Positions 1-25,389 are shown, counted from the stretch's first letter. The stretch: DNA of 64,000 bases from Elephas maximus indicus (GCF_024166365.1 NC_064826.1:20050001-20114000), one strand, 5' to 3'. Numbers and translations are program-made. Notes: generated by a model from the sequence alone, not told the origin.

Positions 1-2250
1 CTAGAATATTAGAATTATTTCCTGGAATATTAGAATTATTGTTAAAATAGAGTATGAATGGTACATATGTAATGATAAACATGACACAAAGTGTCCATTT
101 TCTTGGGAATTTTTTTCCTACGTATTTAGTAAATTAATGTATTTTGAGAGAATAAAGGCGCAACGTGTTTACTTATCAAGAATTTCCTCCCTTTCCCAAC
201 TTCTCAATTTTATCTTTCAAAGAGCTTTTCTGTCAGGGCCTAGAATTGTGAAGGAAAGAAAAATAGGGTCCTTGCCCTCCAAAAACATAAAGAGGGAAAT
301 AAGATAATATGTGCTTGTAGCTACTTCAAACTATATAATTTGTTGGATATTTCTAGAAAAGAATCCTCTACCCTTTGGCCTGGTCACAACTCTTTCATAT
401 AGTGAGTGAGTGAGTTCTTTATTTTCAGCTCTCTTGGTCGTAGCTGGCTGGCCCAGATTCTGTTGGGCAGAGTGGCCCTCTCCACTGCAGGGAGGTCCAC
501 TTATAGTCTAGGCCACCACTTCCTCTGTCGCTCTATCCTTCAACACTCAGCCACCACTCTACATTTTCTAGAAATTTGTTGAAGTACTTCTTTTTTATTC
601 TTTTACTATACTTTAAATAGAGTGTTGAGAGAGGGGTAAAAAATGCAGCCAACTTTCTTGAGCCAGAAGCCTGACTTTTAAAAAAAAATTAAAATTCCCA
701 GGTCCAGCCCCACCACTACTCAAGCAGAATTTTGGGGGGTGAAGTCTAGACCTCTCTCCTGCCGCCTTAGGTAATTCTGTTGCAGCCAAAGAATAGCTGG
801 CGGATAAAAAAAAAAAAAGATAGGAGGCACTTATTCGGTGTTCGAAGAATGAGCGATGTCCTCGAACTGTATTCACTTTTATTTCCACTTAAAGACTTAT
901 CTTAAAATGGTAATATATTTAAAATATATAAAGTCTTGGTCAGGAATATTAACCTCATAGAAGAAATTATACACACAATCCCTTACCTGAATTCCTTAGG
1001 CTACGGTGTTCTGAAATTCAGAGGCTTTTGTTTTTTTTTTTTCAAAAAGCAGTGTGCATGTTCCGTATATTTTGTAGCAGCACTGGTGAGGTCTGGGATA
1101 GCACCCAGTAATCAACCACTTGTAATATTTCTGCAACAAAATGTATGAATAGTCACACTAAGTGGGATAAGGTCTAAAACTTGCTTCATGTAAATTCAGT
1201 TCAATTCTCATCAACAAATCAAATTTTCTTTGCTAAATGGATTACAAAAAAACTTTGTGTTCAGTTTTTTGTGTTTTTTTTTTCCCCCCTTCAAAAGTAT
1301 TTATAAAGAATATGGATTTGTATTTCATCTGAAACTTTTTTAATCCATTTATTTCATCGTTAAATGAAAGCATGGAAACACAAGTGGTGGTTGAAGTTGC
1401 TGCCAACACACAAACACACATGCATGTACACGTACATGCACATACAGACAGCACGTAACACATAAGCCAAGCTGGGTTTTTCCTTGGACAGTCTTTTCAC
1501 ATCCCAGAATCAGTTTGATATTGGCCATGGGAAATAGCATTTGAAATTTAATATTCACAGGCCAGTTTCAAATTTAATAAATCTTTGTTTTCAGCATGGT
1601 TGGGGAACCTCCTGAGAGTTAATTAATTATGCTAGTTTGAAAAACTGTCTCATTGATCAAAGCCGTTGTAAGCATCACATGAATAATGCATGAATAATTA
1701 ACACTAGAAGTGTAATCTGAAGGTTATGTATCTGTTTAGTTAAGCATAATAATCATAGAAAAATTTAAGAAAACCGTAACATAGCTGAAAGTTTTATTTT
1801 TCTTCAGAGAAAACAGGCATTTATGACGTAAGACTATGACTTAGTTAACTTACACTCCCATAGCATATTTATTTCACGTTCTCTAGACTTCAGGTTAGAG
1901 AGCTCAGCTGCTAACTGAAAGGTTGGCGATTTGAACCTACCAGCTGCTGTGCGGGAGAAAGATGTGGCAGTCTGCTCGCCTAAAGATTTGCAGCATTGAA
2001 AACCCTATGGGGAGGCGCCGCTCCGTCCTAGAGGGTCGCTATGAGCCAGAATCGACTCAGCAGCAGAGGGTTTGGTTTTTGGTTTTAGACTTCAAGTAGT
2101 TGCTACTTCCATTCTTTCTCACTATACTTTATGACTGGGTTAACGTTTAAGCACGTGACAGTAAAAATTTTCTAAAAGAGTTGCATGTAAGAATGAAATT
2201 ATTTGAGAAATTCTTTGGAATTACATATGCAAATTCTCCTTTCTTCCTAG
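1..2250. other. TMEM209 intron, mostly unassigned
   Basis: AT-rich sequence upstream of the first visible TMEM209 exon. Apart from one AfroSINE (1893-2085) and a CA-rich patch near 1410-1445 I see no feature. Small open frames here have no recognisable protein. Confidence 0.6.
1893..2085 (+). repeat. AfroSINE, plus
   Basis: tRNA-derived SINE with the longer middle segment, ending in the family tail GGGTCGCTATGAGCCAGAAT. It is flanked by the duplication TAGACTTCA (1884-1892 and 2086-2094). Confidence 0.9.
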
Positions 2251-14527
<12,277 letters not shown>

Positions 14528-16050
14528 CAGGTCATTTAGTTCCAAACATTTGGACTTTTATTTGAACCAGAAATTGCTGACTCTAAGCATCTCTTAGTCA
14601 CTGCCTCTTCTGAAATACTATGCATATGTGTATGTGTTACAAACTCTTCAGATTTAACAAAAAAGTAGCTATTATGAAACTTCCTTGTGGAAATACGTCC
14701 TGTATCTTCCTTACCAAGAGGTATTACCTTCAATTTTATATCACATTTCAGATTTTTCAGCCACCTGCAAAACCTCAACCCTTCAGATTCTTGTTGACCA
14801 ACAATAGTGCAGTTCTTCCCTAGTTAAATGGAGTCCTTTTTTGTAACTCCTTAAGTGACATCTTCCACCATGATTTTTTTTTTTTGCTTTCCAGTCATGT
14901 TACTTAGTATAAATACTTAGAAAGAAACAAGCGAATTGCTCATTTAGTATTTTTATCTCTGTATTTCCCCAGTCTTCTGAAAGCCAGCCCGAGGCTCACA
15001 TGCAAAGAAAGGAGATTAACTTCTAAGTAATACGTTTTTAAATATTAAGAGAGGTTCAGCAATATTGGCATTACTGGATTAAATTTAGCTGGTAGAATTA
15101 AATTGTTAGTTAAGGGTCTGAGGACAGCAAAAGAGATGTTCACTGCTTTTGGTTTAAACAACTCAAATTTCACTGTTCAGTAATACTGTGTTATTTTAAT
15201 AGCTCCCTTCTTTAAGAACATAGTGATAGCCCATCTAAAATTTTTAGGTGTATTCAGAATGTCCAGTGAGAAGTTACCAAGCTTGAACGTTTTGCTTGAC
15301 TCCCCATCTTTATTTTCTTATATGTATATGTAGTATCTCTAAGGCTAGCTAGCAATTCTATATCTATTTTTTTGATTAACATGTTATTAGAGACTGCTTC
15401 CATCACCCTATGTATACCTATAAACAGCTGACACCAGTATCTTCTGAATAACTGTATGTCAGCTTTATATTTGTATCCTATTTTGTATAATTTGTAATCC
15501 TGTTTTTCAAAAAGTTGTTCCTGTTTTTTATATGTCAGATGTCCAAAGAAAAGGAAGGTGTTGTGACTTCCTATCTTTTAAGTGTTTTTGATGCATATTA
15601 ACTACATTTGTTATATTTTAGAAGAAAGTATCGATTCAACATGTTGAATATAAGAACACGTTAAAAATCTAAGTCTGTGATTTCAGGAGTTATTCAGATG
15701 TCATGAAACAACAGTTGTTATGCTGTTAAACTGTACTGCTATGCATACCTTATTAAAAGCGATAAAGACCCAGGGCAGAAATGGGGAGAGTGCTGAAAAA
15801 TTGTGGCAAAGGAAACCAAGGTCATGAAACACTTTATGTACAAACTATAGAATGGGAAACTAATTTGCTCTCTAAACTTTCACCTAAGGCACAATTTCAA
15901 AAAAAAAAAAAAAAACACTAAAAAATTTTAACAGTACACAAAAGGTATTTTCCTTCTCTGTAGGACTTAAGGTCACTGTTAGTTCTATAATTCAAAGCTA
16001 TAGTATTTTTTAAGTGGCTATCAATAAAATACACAGTAAATATATATGTA
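14528..16050 (+). other. TMEM209: TMEM209 3' UTR (end uncertain)
   Basis: The sequence after the stop is free of recognisable repeats and AT-rich. The only AATAAA on this strand before the next repeat block is at 16023-16028. An ATTAAA at 15752-15757 is an alternative. The 3' boundary is inferred from these hexamers only. Confidence 0.5.
16023..16028 (+). promoter_or_regulatory. candidate poly(A) signal of TMEM209
   Basis: AATAAA occurs 1.5 kb after the TMEM209 stop codon, in unique sequence. A clear GT-rich downstream element is not evident, so use of this site is uncertain. Confidence 0.35.
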
Positions 16051-17640
16051 AAAATACTAGGGGTTATGCACTAGGAAAAAGAAAATGTTTTGTTTGCATA
16101 CTAAGTCCAGTGTAGGTTACTGTACTCTGGGTAGCTTTCCCAGATTAACTTTTCTTTATGAATGTTTGAGCCAATTTAGACTTAAATCAGGCATGTAGCT
16201 TTTATAAAACAATCCTTTGGTGAATTAGTTTGAATGTGTACTTCAGGAAGATGGTGCACTGCAGATGCAGGAGACATTTTTGGTCCTTGTGTTAAGATGA
16301 GCATATACCTACTTTTCTCAAATATTGTTTATAGGGTATTTGTCACAAGTTTTTCTTTTCATTGCTTGATCCATCCTGTGGGATCAGTCCGTGGGCTAAT
16401 CTTCTAGATCGTGTTCTTGTATCATTTTTTTCTCCATGAATGCCACCCTTTACTTGAGCCAGGTTTATTTTAGGGGCGTACTTAGGTGTTTAAATTATAA
16501 TTTAGTGCCCACTGAGACATAAAGGAGCTGTGTTGCTTGGCTTTCTCAGACTGATAGATACGCTGGTATTGTAACAGCAATGATGCCCCATGCATAGGGT
16601 GGCACTTCTAAACTGAGCTTTGCCATAGAAATCCTTTGGGTGTGGACTCTCCTCAGCAACTGCTGTCTGGTCATCTGTGTCACGGTGTATGCTTCTCGTC
16701 CACCATATGGCTTCATATGTCCCCTCTTTGCATTCAAGACCCTAGTTCATCATTCACTCTGGCTCCTATCCCAGGCTCTGGTGGGACATTTCCGGTTACC
16801 TGTCAGATATTTCCATTTGGATATCCTGCAAACTCTGTCTGTCTGAAACTGAATTCACGCCTGTTGAAACCCACTGCCTCTTCCTACATCCCTTTTTCTG
16901 TTCATTGCACTACCAGTTGCCCACGCTCAAAACTCTGGTGTCATCTCTGATTCCTTGAGCTCCCTGGGTCCCCAGTTCATTCAGGCAGCAAACCTCATCC
17001 ATTCTGTCTTAACAGTGTCTCCTGCAGCTGTCCCTTTCCGTTTCTGCCACCACCGTGCTCATTTATACCCTTACCAACTCACACAGGACTATTGAACCAG
17101 CCCAGTTAATCTCACAGCCTCCTAATTGTCGCCATGCTTCTAGGCTTTCCAATTGATTCTGCACATTCTCTTCAAATTCATCTTCCCGAAACACCTGTTT
17201 GATCATTTCATTCCCCTGACAAATTCCTTAGCCTGACATTTAAAGCCCCCTACAGTCTGGCCCCAACCTGGCCTCATTCCCCCCGCCAAACCTTGGCTCC
17301 AACCTGCGCAGGCTGCTCACTGCTTGGTGGGCCCTCTGCTTGCGGCCTTCTCATCCTCATCACTCTCTGGGGATGCCCCCTTCCGTTCCTCAGGCTGCCT
17401 GGGCCTGGAGACTTCGTTCTAATTAAACCTGCTATTTGGAGTGGGTCCTGGCCACTCCAGCTGGAAGACGGTGCCCCTGTGGAGTGATGAGGTCTGCGCC
17501 ACTGCTTTGGCGCTTGGCAGCCATTCAGATGGGTTCACCAGTGACTTGAAGTCTCTAACAGTGGCTCCTTACATCTTTTCTCCTCACAGAAGAGCTGATT
17601 TTTTCTTACTTTGTGCTGCTGTTGAGGACTTAACAATGGC
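16051..17640. repeat. intergenic; L2-like block at 16680-17290
   Basis: The C/T-rich part with TCCTTAGCCTGACATTTAAA and TACAGTCTGGCCCCAACCTG is the L2 wording in plus orientation. The rest shows nothing I can name. Open frames of 60-104 codons here come from C-rich repeat sequence. Confidence 0.5.
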
Positions 17641-17649
17641 TAAAAAAAA

Positions 17650-18045
17650 AATCAAATGACGTGTTGCATTGGGCAAATCTGCTGCAAAAGACCACTTTGA
17701 AGTGTCAAAAAAACAAAGATGCCACTTTGAGGACCTGACCCAAGCCATGGTATTTTCAATCCCATGTACATGCGGAAGTTGAACAATGAGTGAGGAAGCC
17801 TGAAGAACTGCCGCCTCTGAATTATGATGTCGGCCGAGAATATTGCCTGTACCATGGACCGCCAGAAGAACGAACAAGTCTGTCCTGGAAGAACTACAGT
17901 CACAATGCTCCTTAGAAGCAAGGATGGTGAGACTTTGGCTCACATACTTTGGATATGTTATTAGGAGGGACCAGTCCCTGGAGGAAGACATCATGCTTGG
18001 TAGAGAGTCAGCAAAAAAAGAGGAAGACCCACTCCCAGTGGTGCC
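17650..18045 (+). mobile_element. RTE-type LINE fragment, plus
   Basis: The decayed frame reads NIACTMDRQKNEQ-like wording and FGYVIRRDQSLEEDIMLGRE, homologous to the minus-strand RTE at 3130-3530. It lacks the 3' tail. Confidence 0.75.
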
Positions 18046-19658
18046 TTTGAGCAGCTGATCCCAATGGCTCCTTTTGTGGCTAGGCGAAGCCTGGAAGGGT
18101 GCATTCCCAGGCCTGGGCAGCTGCAGCAGAATTGCTTGGAAAGTAAAGGTGTTAGGAAAGCAAGGTGATCAATTCCACATACTCTTGAGGGTCTTCCTTG
18201 TGACCTGTAGGTGAGGCCACTGCATTCATATGGAGCAGCACCTTGTTCCAGGGCCACAGGCTGCCCTGTGAGGTTCTGGGAGAGGCTGGCTGGCCCACTC
18301 ATCCCTCTAGGTGGCTTCAGTCCACTGGCCTTACCAGAGTCTTTGAGGGTAAGTAGCAGAGGACTGGGCCCTGGCAGGAAGACTTCAGGGAGGATGTGTG
18401 TGCTGTTGTCTGCCCACTTAGGAGGAGGGTTTGCACATCAGCCCCTGTGCTACTTGGGCCCCAGTAGTCCCACATCTCACTGATCTGCAGGACTGCTAGG
18501 CACTTGCTCTGAGCCACGTCTCTAATTGACTCCTGGGCTATCACCAGTAGTTCCATCTCCAGTGAGCTGCACTGACTTGGGGTGGGACAAGTAATGGATT
18601 CTGGGGAGGGTGATCCCTCCGTCAGCTGGATGGGTGTCCACCTAGGAGGGCAGTGACACCAGAGACAGCTTAGCTGGTTCATATTCACACGTTCCCAGGC
18701 ACTGCTATAGATGAAAATACAGGTACAAGTAAATCCACTCACGCACCCAAGCCAAACAAGTCTGATAGAAGAGCCGCTGGCTGAAGGGGACTGAGGCTCA
18801 GAGGACTGAGCTCTCTCCCTAACTGAGGTGGGGCAAGCCATCTTCCCCATTGTAGTTTCTGGTGATAAGGTAAAGATACTTCTCCGACCTCAGGTGATTG
18901 AGAAACTAAAAGTGAAAATAACAGACAGTGCTGTTAAGGAAAAACGGCTTTGAAAATAACAGCATAAAACTAGGAAATGGCCCCTCTGGTGTTGTGAAGC
19001 AATGATCTCATTCTTGCCTCACACTGAGATACAGATTGTCAGGGCCTGACACACTCACCCGCCCACCCTGGCCCAGCTGTGTGCTCTTCCCTCTCCTCAC
19101 CACCCAGGCCTGGCCATCTCCCAGACCTAGCCAGTACCGGCTTTTGTCTCAAAGGCTATGCTGTCTGCTGTACCAAGAAAACAGTCTCCTTCCTCTCTCC
19201 TATCTAAACCAGAGGGGAAAAACAACAACCTGACTCAGACTCTGCTTTCATGAGCTGCGCCCCATAGGAGGAAAGTCAGAAGGTGGTCACCTGCTCTGTA
19301 GGGGGCAAAACTTGCTTTCTCAGGAGCAGCAGCCAGGCGTGATTCTTCCTCAGACACATGGTGTGGAGACTGGAATCAGGCAGCTCTGGGATGGTTTTGG
19401 CTCAGAATACAGGCATCAGCTTACTGAACTCAACTCCAAAGAAAGGCCCTTGTGTTCCTACTGGGTAGGGGGAGCCATCTCCCGGCCAGCCTGAGGAGGG
19501 AGGAGTCATCAAGCTAACTTGTGAAAGAAAGACTTAGCAGAAGGAAGTTTGAAGCTACCAGCCCCCAAACCTGGTGGTTTGAGAAGGTATTACATGTCTT
19601 CCATCTCAAGTTAGTTAACCACTCTTAAATCCAGTACATTTTGCTTCCAGTGAAATGT
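18046..19658. other. unclassified GC-rich block
   Basis: About 1.6 kb with no repeat I recognise. The minus strand holds an open frame of 177 codons (18317-18850) without a recognisable domain. It could be the 5' region of an unlisted LINE or LTR element, or unique DNA. Confidence 0.4.
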
Positions 19659-19674
19659 TCTTTAAACTTTTTTT

Positions 19675-20241
19675 TTAATAACGTTTATTGTGCTTCAAGT
19701 GAAAGCCTACAAACCAAGTCAGTCTGCCACACACAAGCCTACATACACCTTACTCCATACTCCCACTTACTCTCACCCTAATGAGTCAGCCCTTCCAGTC
19801 TCTCCTTTCGTGACAGTTTTGCCAGTTTCTAACCCTCTCCACCCTCCCATCTCCCTTCCAGACAGGAGACGCCAACACAGTCTCAAGTGTCCACCTGATA
19901 CAAGTAGCCCAGTCTTCGTCAGCATCTCCCTCCAACCCATTGTCCGGTCCCTTCCATGTCTGATGAGTTGTATTCGGGAACGGTTCCTGTCCTGGGCCAA
20001 CAGAAGGTTTGGGGACCATGACTGCCGGGATTCCTCCAGTCTCAGTCAGACCACTAAGTCTGGTCTTTTTATGAGAATCTGGGGTCTGCATCCCACTGAT
20101 CTCCTGCTCCCTCAGGGGTTCTCTGTTGTGCTCCCTGTCAGGGCAGTCATCAGTTGTGGCCGGGTACAATCTAGTTCTTCTGGTCCCAGGATGATGTAAG
20201 TCGCTGGTTCATGTGGCCCTTTCTGTCTCTTGGGCTCATAG
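19675..20241 (-). mobile_element. L1 3' end, minus, with target-site duplication
   Basis: The 3' UTR matches, in reverse, the end of the plus-strand L1 at 53091-54654. The flanks TCTTTAAACTTTTTTT (19659-19674) and TCTTTAAACTTTTTTT (20242-20257) form the duplication. The 169-codon plus frame inside is antisense to the UTR. Confidence 0.8.
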
Positions 20242-20377
20242 TCTTTAAACTTTTTTTAATGCCATCTTTTGAAAATTATTGGAGTTACAGTGGTGGTTAG
20301 GCTCCACTTAGGCCAAGTGCTTGGATGGAACTTGGAGGTGAAGTCCACATCCTAGACTACGGTGTCTCTTAAAGAGA

Positions 20378-20455
20378 AAGCCAAACCAAACTTGTTGAGT
20401 CGATTCCAACTCATAGCGACCGTATAGGACCCATAGGGTTTCCAAGGAGCAGCAT
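20378..20455 (-). repeat. AfroSINE tail fragment, minus
   Basis: GTTGAGTCGATTCCAACTCA and the following CCATAGGGTTTCCAAGGAGC mark the 3' half of the SINE. Confidence 0.85.
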
Positions 20456-20479
20456 TTGTTGATGTTCTTAGTTTATAGA

Positions 20480-20740
20480 CAAAGCCTCACATGCTGTGTT
20501 CCTCTTGTGTGTGTGTGACTCTATTTCCCTGACTGTCTTTGTCTTTTTATAAAATGACATTCAGAAAGGATTAGGGTTAAGACCCAACCTATCCAGGTAT
20601 AACTTCATTAAGTTAACTGATAAAATCTACAAAGAAAAACCGTATTTCCCCAAACAAGGTCACATTCACCAGTGCAGGGGTTAGGACTTCAGCATGTCTT
20701 TTTGAGGGGCAGAGTTTAATCTAGCAGGGCCCGTGCATTT
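20480..20740 (-). mobile_element. MaLR-like LTR fragment, minus
   Basis: GGTCACATTCACCAGTGCAG and GGGGTTAGGACTTCAGCATG match, in reverse, the LTR type seen at 28425-28865. It is a fossil LTR with no coding content. Confidence 0.5.
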
Positions 20741-21960
20741 TTCATTGTTGGGCTACATGAAAATTGATTCAATAGTAAAGGGTAAAAAGCCATCTAGGTA
20801 ATTCTCTGCCAGTAGTTTCTCAGTAGGATACAAAATTGTTGGCATCTTGCAAGCCCTCACAGCTGGAGCTGTATTGGGGTGGATCCAGGTATGAGATGTA
20901 GGAATGATCTGACCTGCTACCAGGATGCCATGATCCTATTCAGTGAGACCTTGTAGAGTTTTCTCCAAGCGTTTGTCTACATGAACTAAAGGATGTGTTT
21001 TCTGAGCGGCTTGTCCAGAAGCTGCTTTCTCTGATGAGGAAGCCAAGGTAGCCTCAGTCTGTTCAGTCATCAGCTGTGTCTCCTGGCCAGCACACTCTCA
21101 GAGATGCACATCCTAGTTGTGTATACTTTTCATAAATGGACAAGCGTCTACAGAGTGCCTGCTATGAACAATGCCCTATGCTAAGAATGGCCAACAAGAA
21201 TGCAGTAATGTGTCCCCTCAAGGAGTTTACAGTTTAGAAGTGGAGATGCCATTCGGAGAGTTTAGGATAAGTGTCCCCAAAAAGGCAAGCTTCAGCCCTC
21301 TGCAGCTGGTGGCATTGCAAATTGGTACAGCCCTTTAGGAACACAACATGGGACAATAAATGTGTCCCAGTTACTCCAGCTACATAACGAATTTCTCCAA
21401 AACAACAATAATCATTATCTCCCCCTGTGGGTCAAGAATTCAGACAAGGCACAGTGGGGGAGCTCATCTCTGCTATACAATGCCTGGGCCTGGAAGGTGG
21501 AATCACCTTAAAGCTTGTTCATGGCTAGTGACTGGAAACCTACCTAGAGATGTTGATGAAATGCCTACATGTGGCTTCTCCATGTGGCTTGGGCTTCTTC
21601 ATAACATGGTGGCTGAGTTCCAAGTTCAAGTGGAAAGAGACAGGAAGAAGCATATTGCCTTTTATGACCTAACCTTGGGAGTTCCATAACATCTCTTTTT
21701 CCCCATTCTGTTGATCAAGGCAGTTACAAAGATCTGCCCAATTTCAAGGGCAGAGAACATAAACTCCAGCTCTCAATGGAGGAATGTCCCATGTCCCAGC
21801 ATGTGGGATGGGACATATATTGGTGTGGCCATTTTGGGAAAACACAATCTGCCACCACGTGTAAAGTCCAAAAAAAAAAAATGTTAATACCATTTGTCCC
21901 ACTGATCCCAGGAAAATATTGAACAGAAAAAAAAAAAAGATAGTTATGCCTAGAGGTGTT
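20741..21960. other. intergenic, old repeats probable
   Basis: The block 21430-21870 ends GGGAAAACACAATCTGCCAC, LTR-like wording. The remainder (20741-21430) is unassigned. No coding signal. Confidence 0.35.
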
Positions 21961-21964
21961 CATT

Positions 21965-23310
21965 GTGTTCATTTCTTCATCTGTTCAATAAATACTGATT
22001 GAAGTACTTTGCTGGGTACTTTGAAATACAAAGAAGACTTAAGATATTCTTCTTTCCCTCAGATAGCTTCTAGTCTATGATAGCTAAAAACAAAATCCAT
22101 CCAAATGGTGATGAACAGTTTAGTAAATTCAACTCCATGAGATACATCTCAGGATGAGATACCTAAAGACTTTTATTTTGCCTTCTTTTTAAAATTCCTA
22201 CAACGTTGAAGAGACAGAGTAGGAGGATGGGGAAAAAATGTTGAATAGACGTGAAAACAAATCAAAGTTATGTAGAAATATGCGTGAATATCGCCAAGGA
22301 CTAGAGAGAAGATCCAAATGTCAACTCGTTGAAATAGGAATATGAATACTTGTTTTTCCATTTTCCATTTTTTTCTCAGTAGCATATTGCTTTGACAATT
22401 GGAAAAAATCCAAACTATCAAAAAGTGGTGCAAATAAAATTTCATAGGCGGTCAGAGAAGGAAAAGCTCGCTGAGTGAGGAGCTGAGGAGAGGCTTCATG
22501 GAAGAGGTGGCACAGGAATTTCAGCAGGCAAAGAGAGAAGCAAGAATGAAGACGTGAAGACTGAAAAGGGAAAGATGTCTTTGGAAAACTTCAAAGAAGC
22601 CAAACTGGGATGGGTTTAGAGGCACATGGAAAGATAGAACTGGAAAGAAAGGTGGACCTTAGGTGTTGGGCTAAGGATTTCAGACTATTCATAGACTTGG
22701 AAGAGATTTGGAGCTTCTTAGCAGAAATTAACTTAAGTCAAAGTTAAAGTTTTGGGAAGATGAATCTGACTATGTCCTGAGGATGGACAGAAGCCAGAGC
22801 AGCTGCAGTAGTAGACCCAGGAAGAGGCTGCTGCAGTAACCCAGGGCCTGGACTCCAGAAAAACAAACAAACAAAAAACCCCGTTGCCATTGAGTCAATT
22901 CCGACTCATAGTGACCCTATAGCACAGAGTAGAACTGCCCCCATAGGGTTTCCAAGGAGCGGCTGGTGGATTCTAACTGACTATCTTTTGGTTAACAGCC
23001 GTAGCTCTTCACCACTGCACTATAAGATCACTATGAGTTGGAAATGACTCGACGGCAATGGATTTTTGGACTCTAGAGGTGGCAGAAAAGATTGGAGAGC
23101 ATTTTTTGAAGGAAAATGGACAGAAGTGGTGCACACAACTCCAAGATTTCGGTCTGGGTGATTGGGAAGACAGCAGGTGGCACTAATAACAGAAATAAAT
23201 TGAGGAAGAGGAGCAGGTTTGGAGTGGAAGAGAAATGTGAAACATGTTGAGTGTGAATGGCTATTGGGACATCCAAATGGAGATGACAACAGATAGTTGG
23301 AAATGTATGT
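21965..23310 (+). repeat. ancient mammalian repeat, split by AfroSINE
   Basis: Starts TTCAATAAATACTGATTGAA and continues to GGGACATCCAAATGGAGATG. The same family recurs at 35885-36385. The class is not resolved by eye; L2-like is my best guess. Confidence 0.4.
22860..23066 (-). repeat. AfroSINE with an inverted second tail
   Basis: A minus copy (to about 23024) is joined to a plus-oriented tail (TCACTATGAGTTGGAAATGA at about 23029). Both lie inside one duplication: TGGACTCCAGA (22849-22859) and TGGACTCTAGA (23067-23077). Confidence 0.8.
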
Positions 23311-23560
23311 CTGAACCCTACTTTTGGCAAAACAACTTGAATGTATCCCCTCTACCTGGAAGACTCTTCCCCCAGCCATCCGTGATAGCTCCTCTCCTCT
23401 CTTCAATCAGACCTCTACTCAAATTTCACCCTCAGACCCTTTCTTACCGCACTAAAATAACACCCCCATTGCTCACTTTCTTCTTTGCGCATATCACTGC
23501 CTTAGATTTTACTGATTCTCAGCTCCCCCCACTAGGATCCCCTTTAGAGAGGGGATGCTA
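23311..23560 (+). repeat. L2-like fragment
   Basis: C/T-rich segment with CTGGAAGACTCTTCCCCCAG and CAGACCTCTACTCAAATTTC, typical of the L2 3' region. The 105-codon plus frame is a by-product. Confidence 0.55.
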
Positions 23561-23643
23561 GTCTTACCTTACTGGTTTGAAGAACTGAACATTACAGCAC
23601 ATGCTAGTTCACCCTTACATAAATCCCTATGGTGAAATGACCA

Positions 23644-23850
23644 AAACAAAACACACAAAACAGTCGATTCCAACTCATGGTGACCCCATGTGTGTCAGAG
23701 TAGAACTGTGCTCCATAGGGTTTTCAATGGCTGATTTTTCAAAAGTAGATCACCAGGCCTTTCTTTCAAGGCACACTTGGGTGGACTTGAACCTCAAACA
23801 TTTCAGTTAGCAGAGAAGCACCTTAACCATTGGTACCACCCAGGGACTTT
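23644..23850 (-). repeat. AfroSINE, minus
   Basis: Runs from the A-rich AAAACAGTCGATTCCAACTC to CATTGGTACCACCCAGGGAC. Belongs to the variant with CCATGTGTGTCAGAGTAGAA. Confidence 0.9.
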
Positions 23851-24310
23851 GATAGAACAAATAGCATATTCATTTGTAACTCCCTCAGATTTGAGTCTAA
23901 GAGTTTAAAACTTTTCTGCTATGTCATAAATCAAAAATACAGCTCAGAAGAAAGGGCACACTGCAACCATTTCTTAAGGAAGTTTCCAGATGACAGCAGA
24001 TACTTCCTTGTACATCCCATTGGCCAGAACTTAATCACATGGACACATCCGGCTGCAAGGGAGTCTGGGAAAAGTAAGTTTTTGTTCTCCATGGCCGTGT
24101 GTCCAGCTAGTAATCCTAGTGCTACAGAAGAAGGAAAGGATGTATACAGATGACAAGCAGAAGTCTCCGCCACTGCAGAGGTGATCCCACAGAGCCTTGG
24201 TGCCCCTCTTTCCGCGGACAGTGACTGTGGATGGAGGACTCATCGGTTCCCTGGAAAACTTTAACTCTCACCAAGAGCTTCCTTAATTGGCTCACCCTCT
24301 CTCCTTTCAG

Positions 24311-24474
24311 GAAACCCTGGTGGTGCGGTGATTAAGCACTACGGCTGGTAACCAAAAGGTCGGCAGTTCAAATCCATCAGGCGCTCCTTGGAAACTCTAT
24401 GAGGCAGTTCTACTTTGTCCTATAGGGTCACTATTAGTTGGAATTGACTTGATGGCAATGGATTTTTTTGGTTT
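24311..24474 (+). repeat. AfroSINE, plus
   Basis: Full-length copy from AAACCCTGGTGGTGCGGTGA to GATGGCAATGGATTTTTTTG, flanked by CTCTCCTTTCA and CTCTCCCTTCA. Confidence 0.93.
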
Positions 24475-24499
24475 TCTCTCCCTTCAATGCCCATGGAAA

Positions 24500-25065
24500 C
24501 AGCAGTCAAGAAATCAAATAACGTTTTATTGCATTGGGCAAATCTGCAAAAGAAGTCTTTAAACTGTTAAAAAGCAAAGATGTCACTTTGAGGACTAAGG
24601 TGCCCCTGACCTAAGCCATGATATTTTCAGTGATCTCAAATGCACTTGAAAGCTGGACAATGAATAAGGAAGACCAAAGGAAAATTGATGCATTTGAATT
24701 ATGGTGCTGGTAAAGAATACTGAATATACCATGGACTGCTGAAAGAGCAAACAAGGCTGTCTTGGAAGAAGTATAGCCAGAATGCTCCTTAGAAGTGAGG
24801 ATGGCAAGACTTCATCTCACATACTTTGGACATGTTATCAGGAGAGATCAGTCCTTGGAGAAGGATATGCTAGGTAAAGTAGAGGGTCAGTGAAAAAGAG
24901 GAAGACCTTCAATGAGACAGGTTGACACCGTAGCTGCAACACTGGGCTCGAATATAGTAACAATTGTGAGGATGGCACAGGACGGGGCAACGTCTTGTCC
25001 TCTTATACACAGGGTCACTGTGAGTCAGGACCAACTTGACCGCACCTAAGAGCAACTCTTCTTCC
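24500..25065 (+). mobile_element. RTE-type LINE 3' fragment, plus
   Basis: Homologous to the RTE blocks at 2984-3925 and 17650-18045; it reaches the AfroSINE-like tail (GGGTCACTGTGAGTCAGGAC). Frameshifted and dead. Confidence 0.8.
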
Positions 25066-25389
25066 CCAGGCACCCAAGATGAGGAAATGTTCAAAAACTT
25101 TCTGGGTTACAGATACCAAAATCCTTCAGACATGTCCACGCTCCTTCTCCGTAAGTATCTTCAGTCAGCACTGACTACATAATTTGCGAGACCTAGTGCA
25201 AAATAAAAATACAGGTTCCCTTGTCCAAAAAGTGGTAAGAATTTCAAGATGGAGACAGCAGAGCTTTAAGCCAAACGTGGGACCCCGTGTGAATGAGCAG
25301 GTCGTACACCCATGAAGCCAACTATGTATGTGACCTCACAAAAGAAGGAAGCTGTTTATATCTACCATGTACCACCACATGCCATCCAG

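Noticed and set aside
1..2250. An earlier TMEM209 exon
   Set aside because: I searched for an in-frame continuation upstream of 2251 and found no stretch with both splice sites and recognisable protein.
19690..20199. 169-codon plus frame
   Set aside because: It is antisense to an L1 3' UTR of the same type as at 53091-54654.
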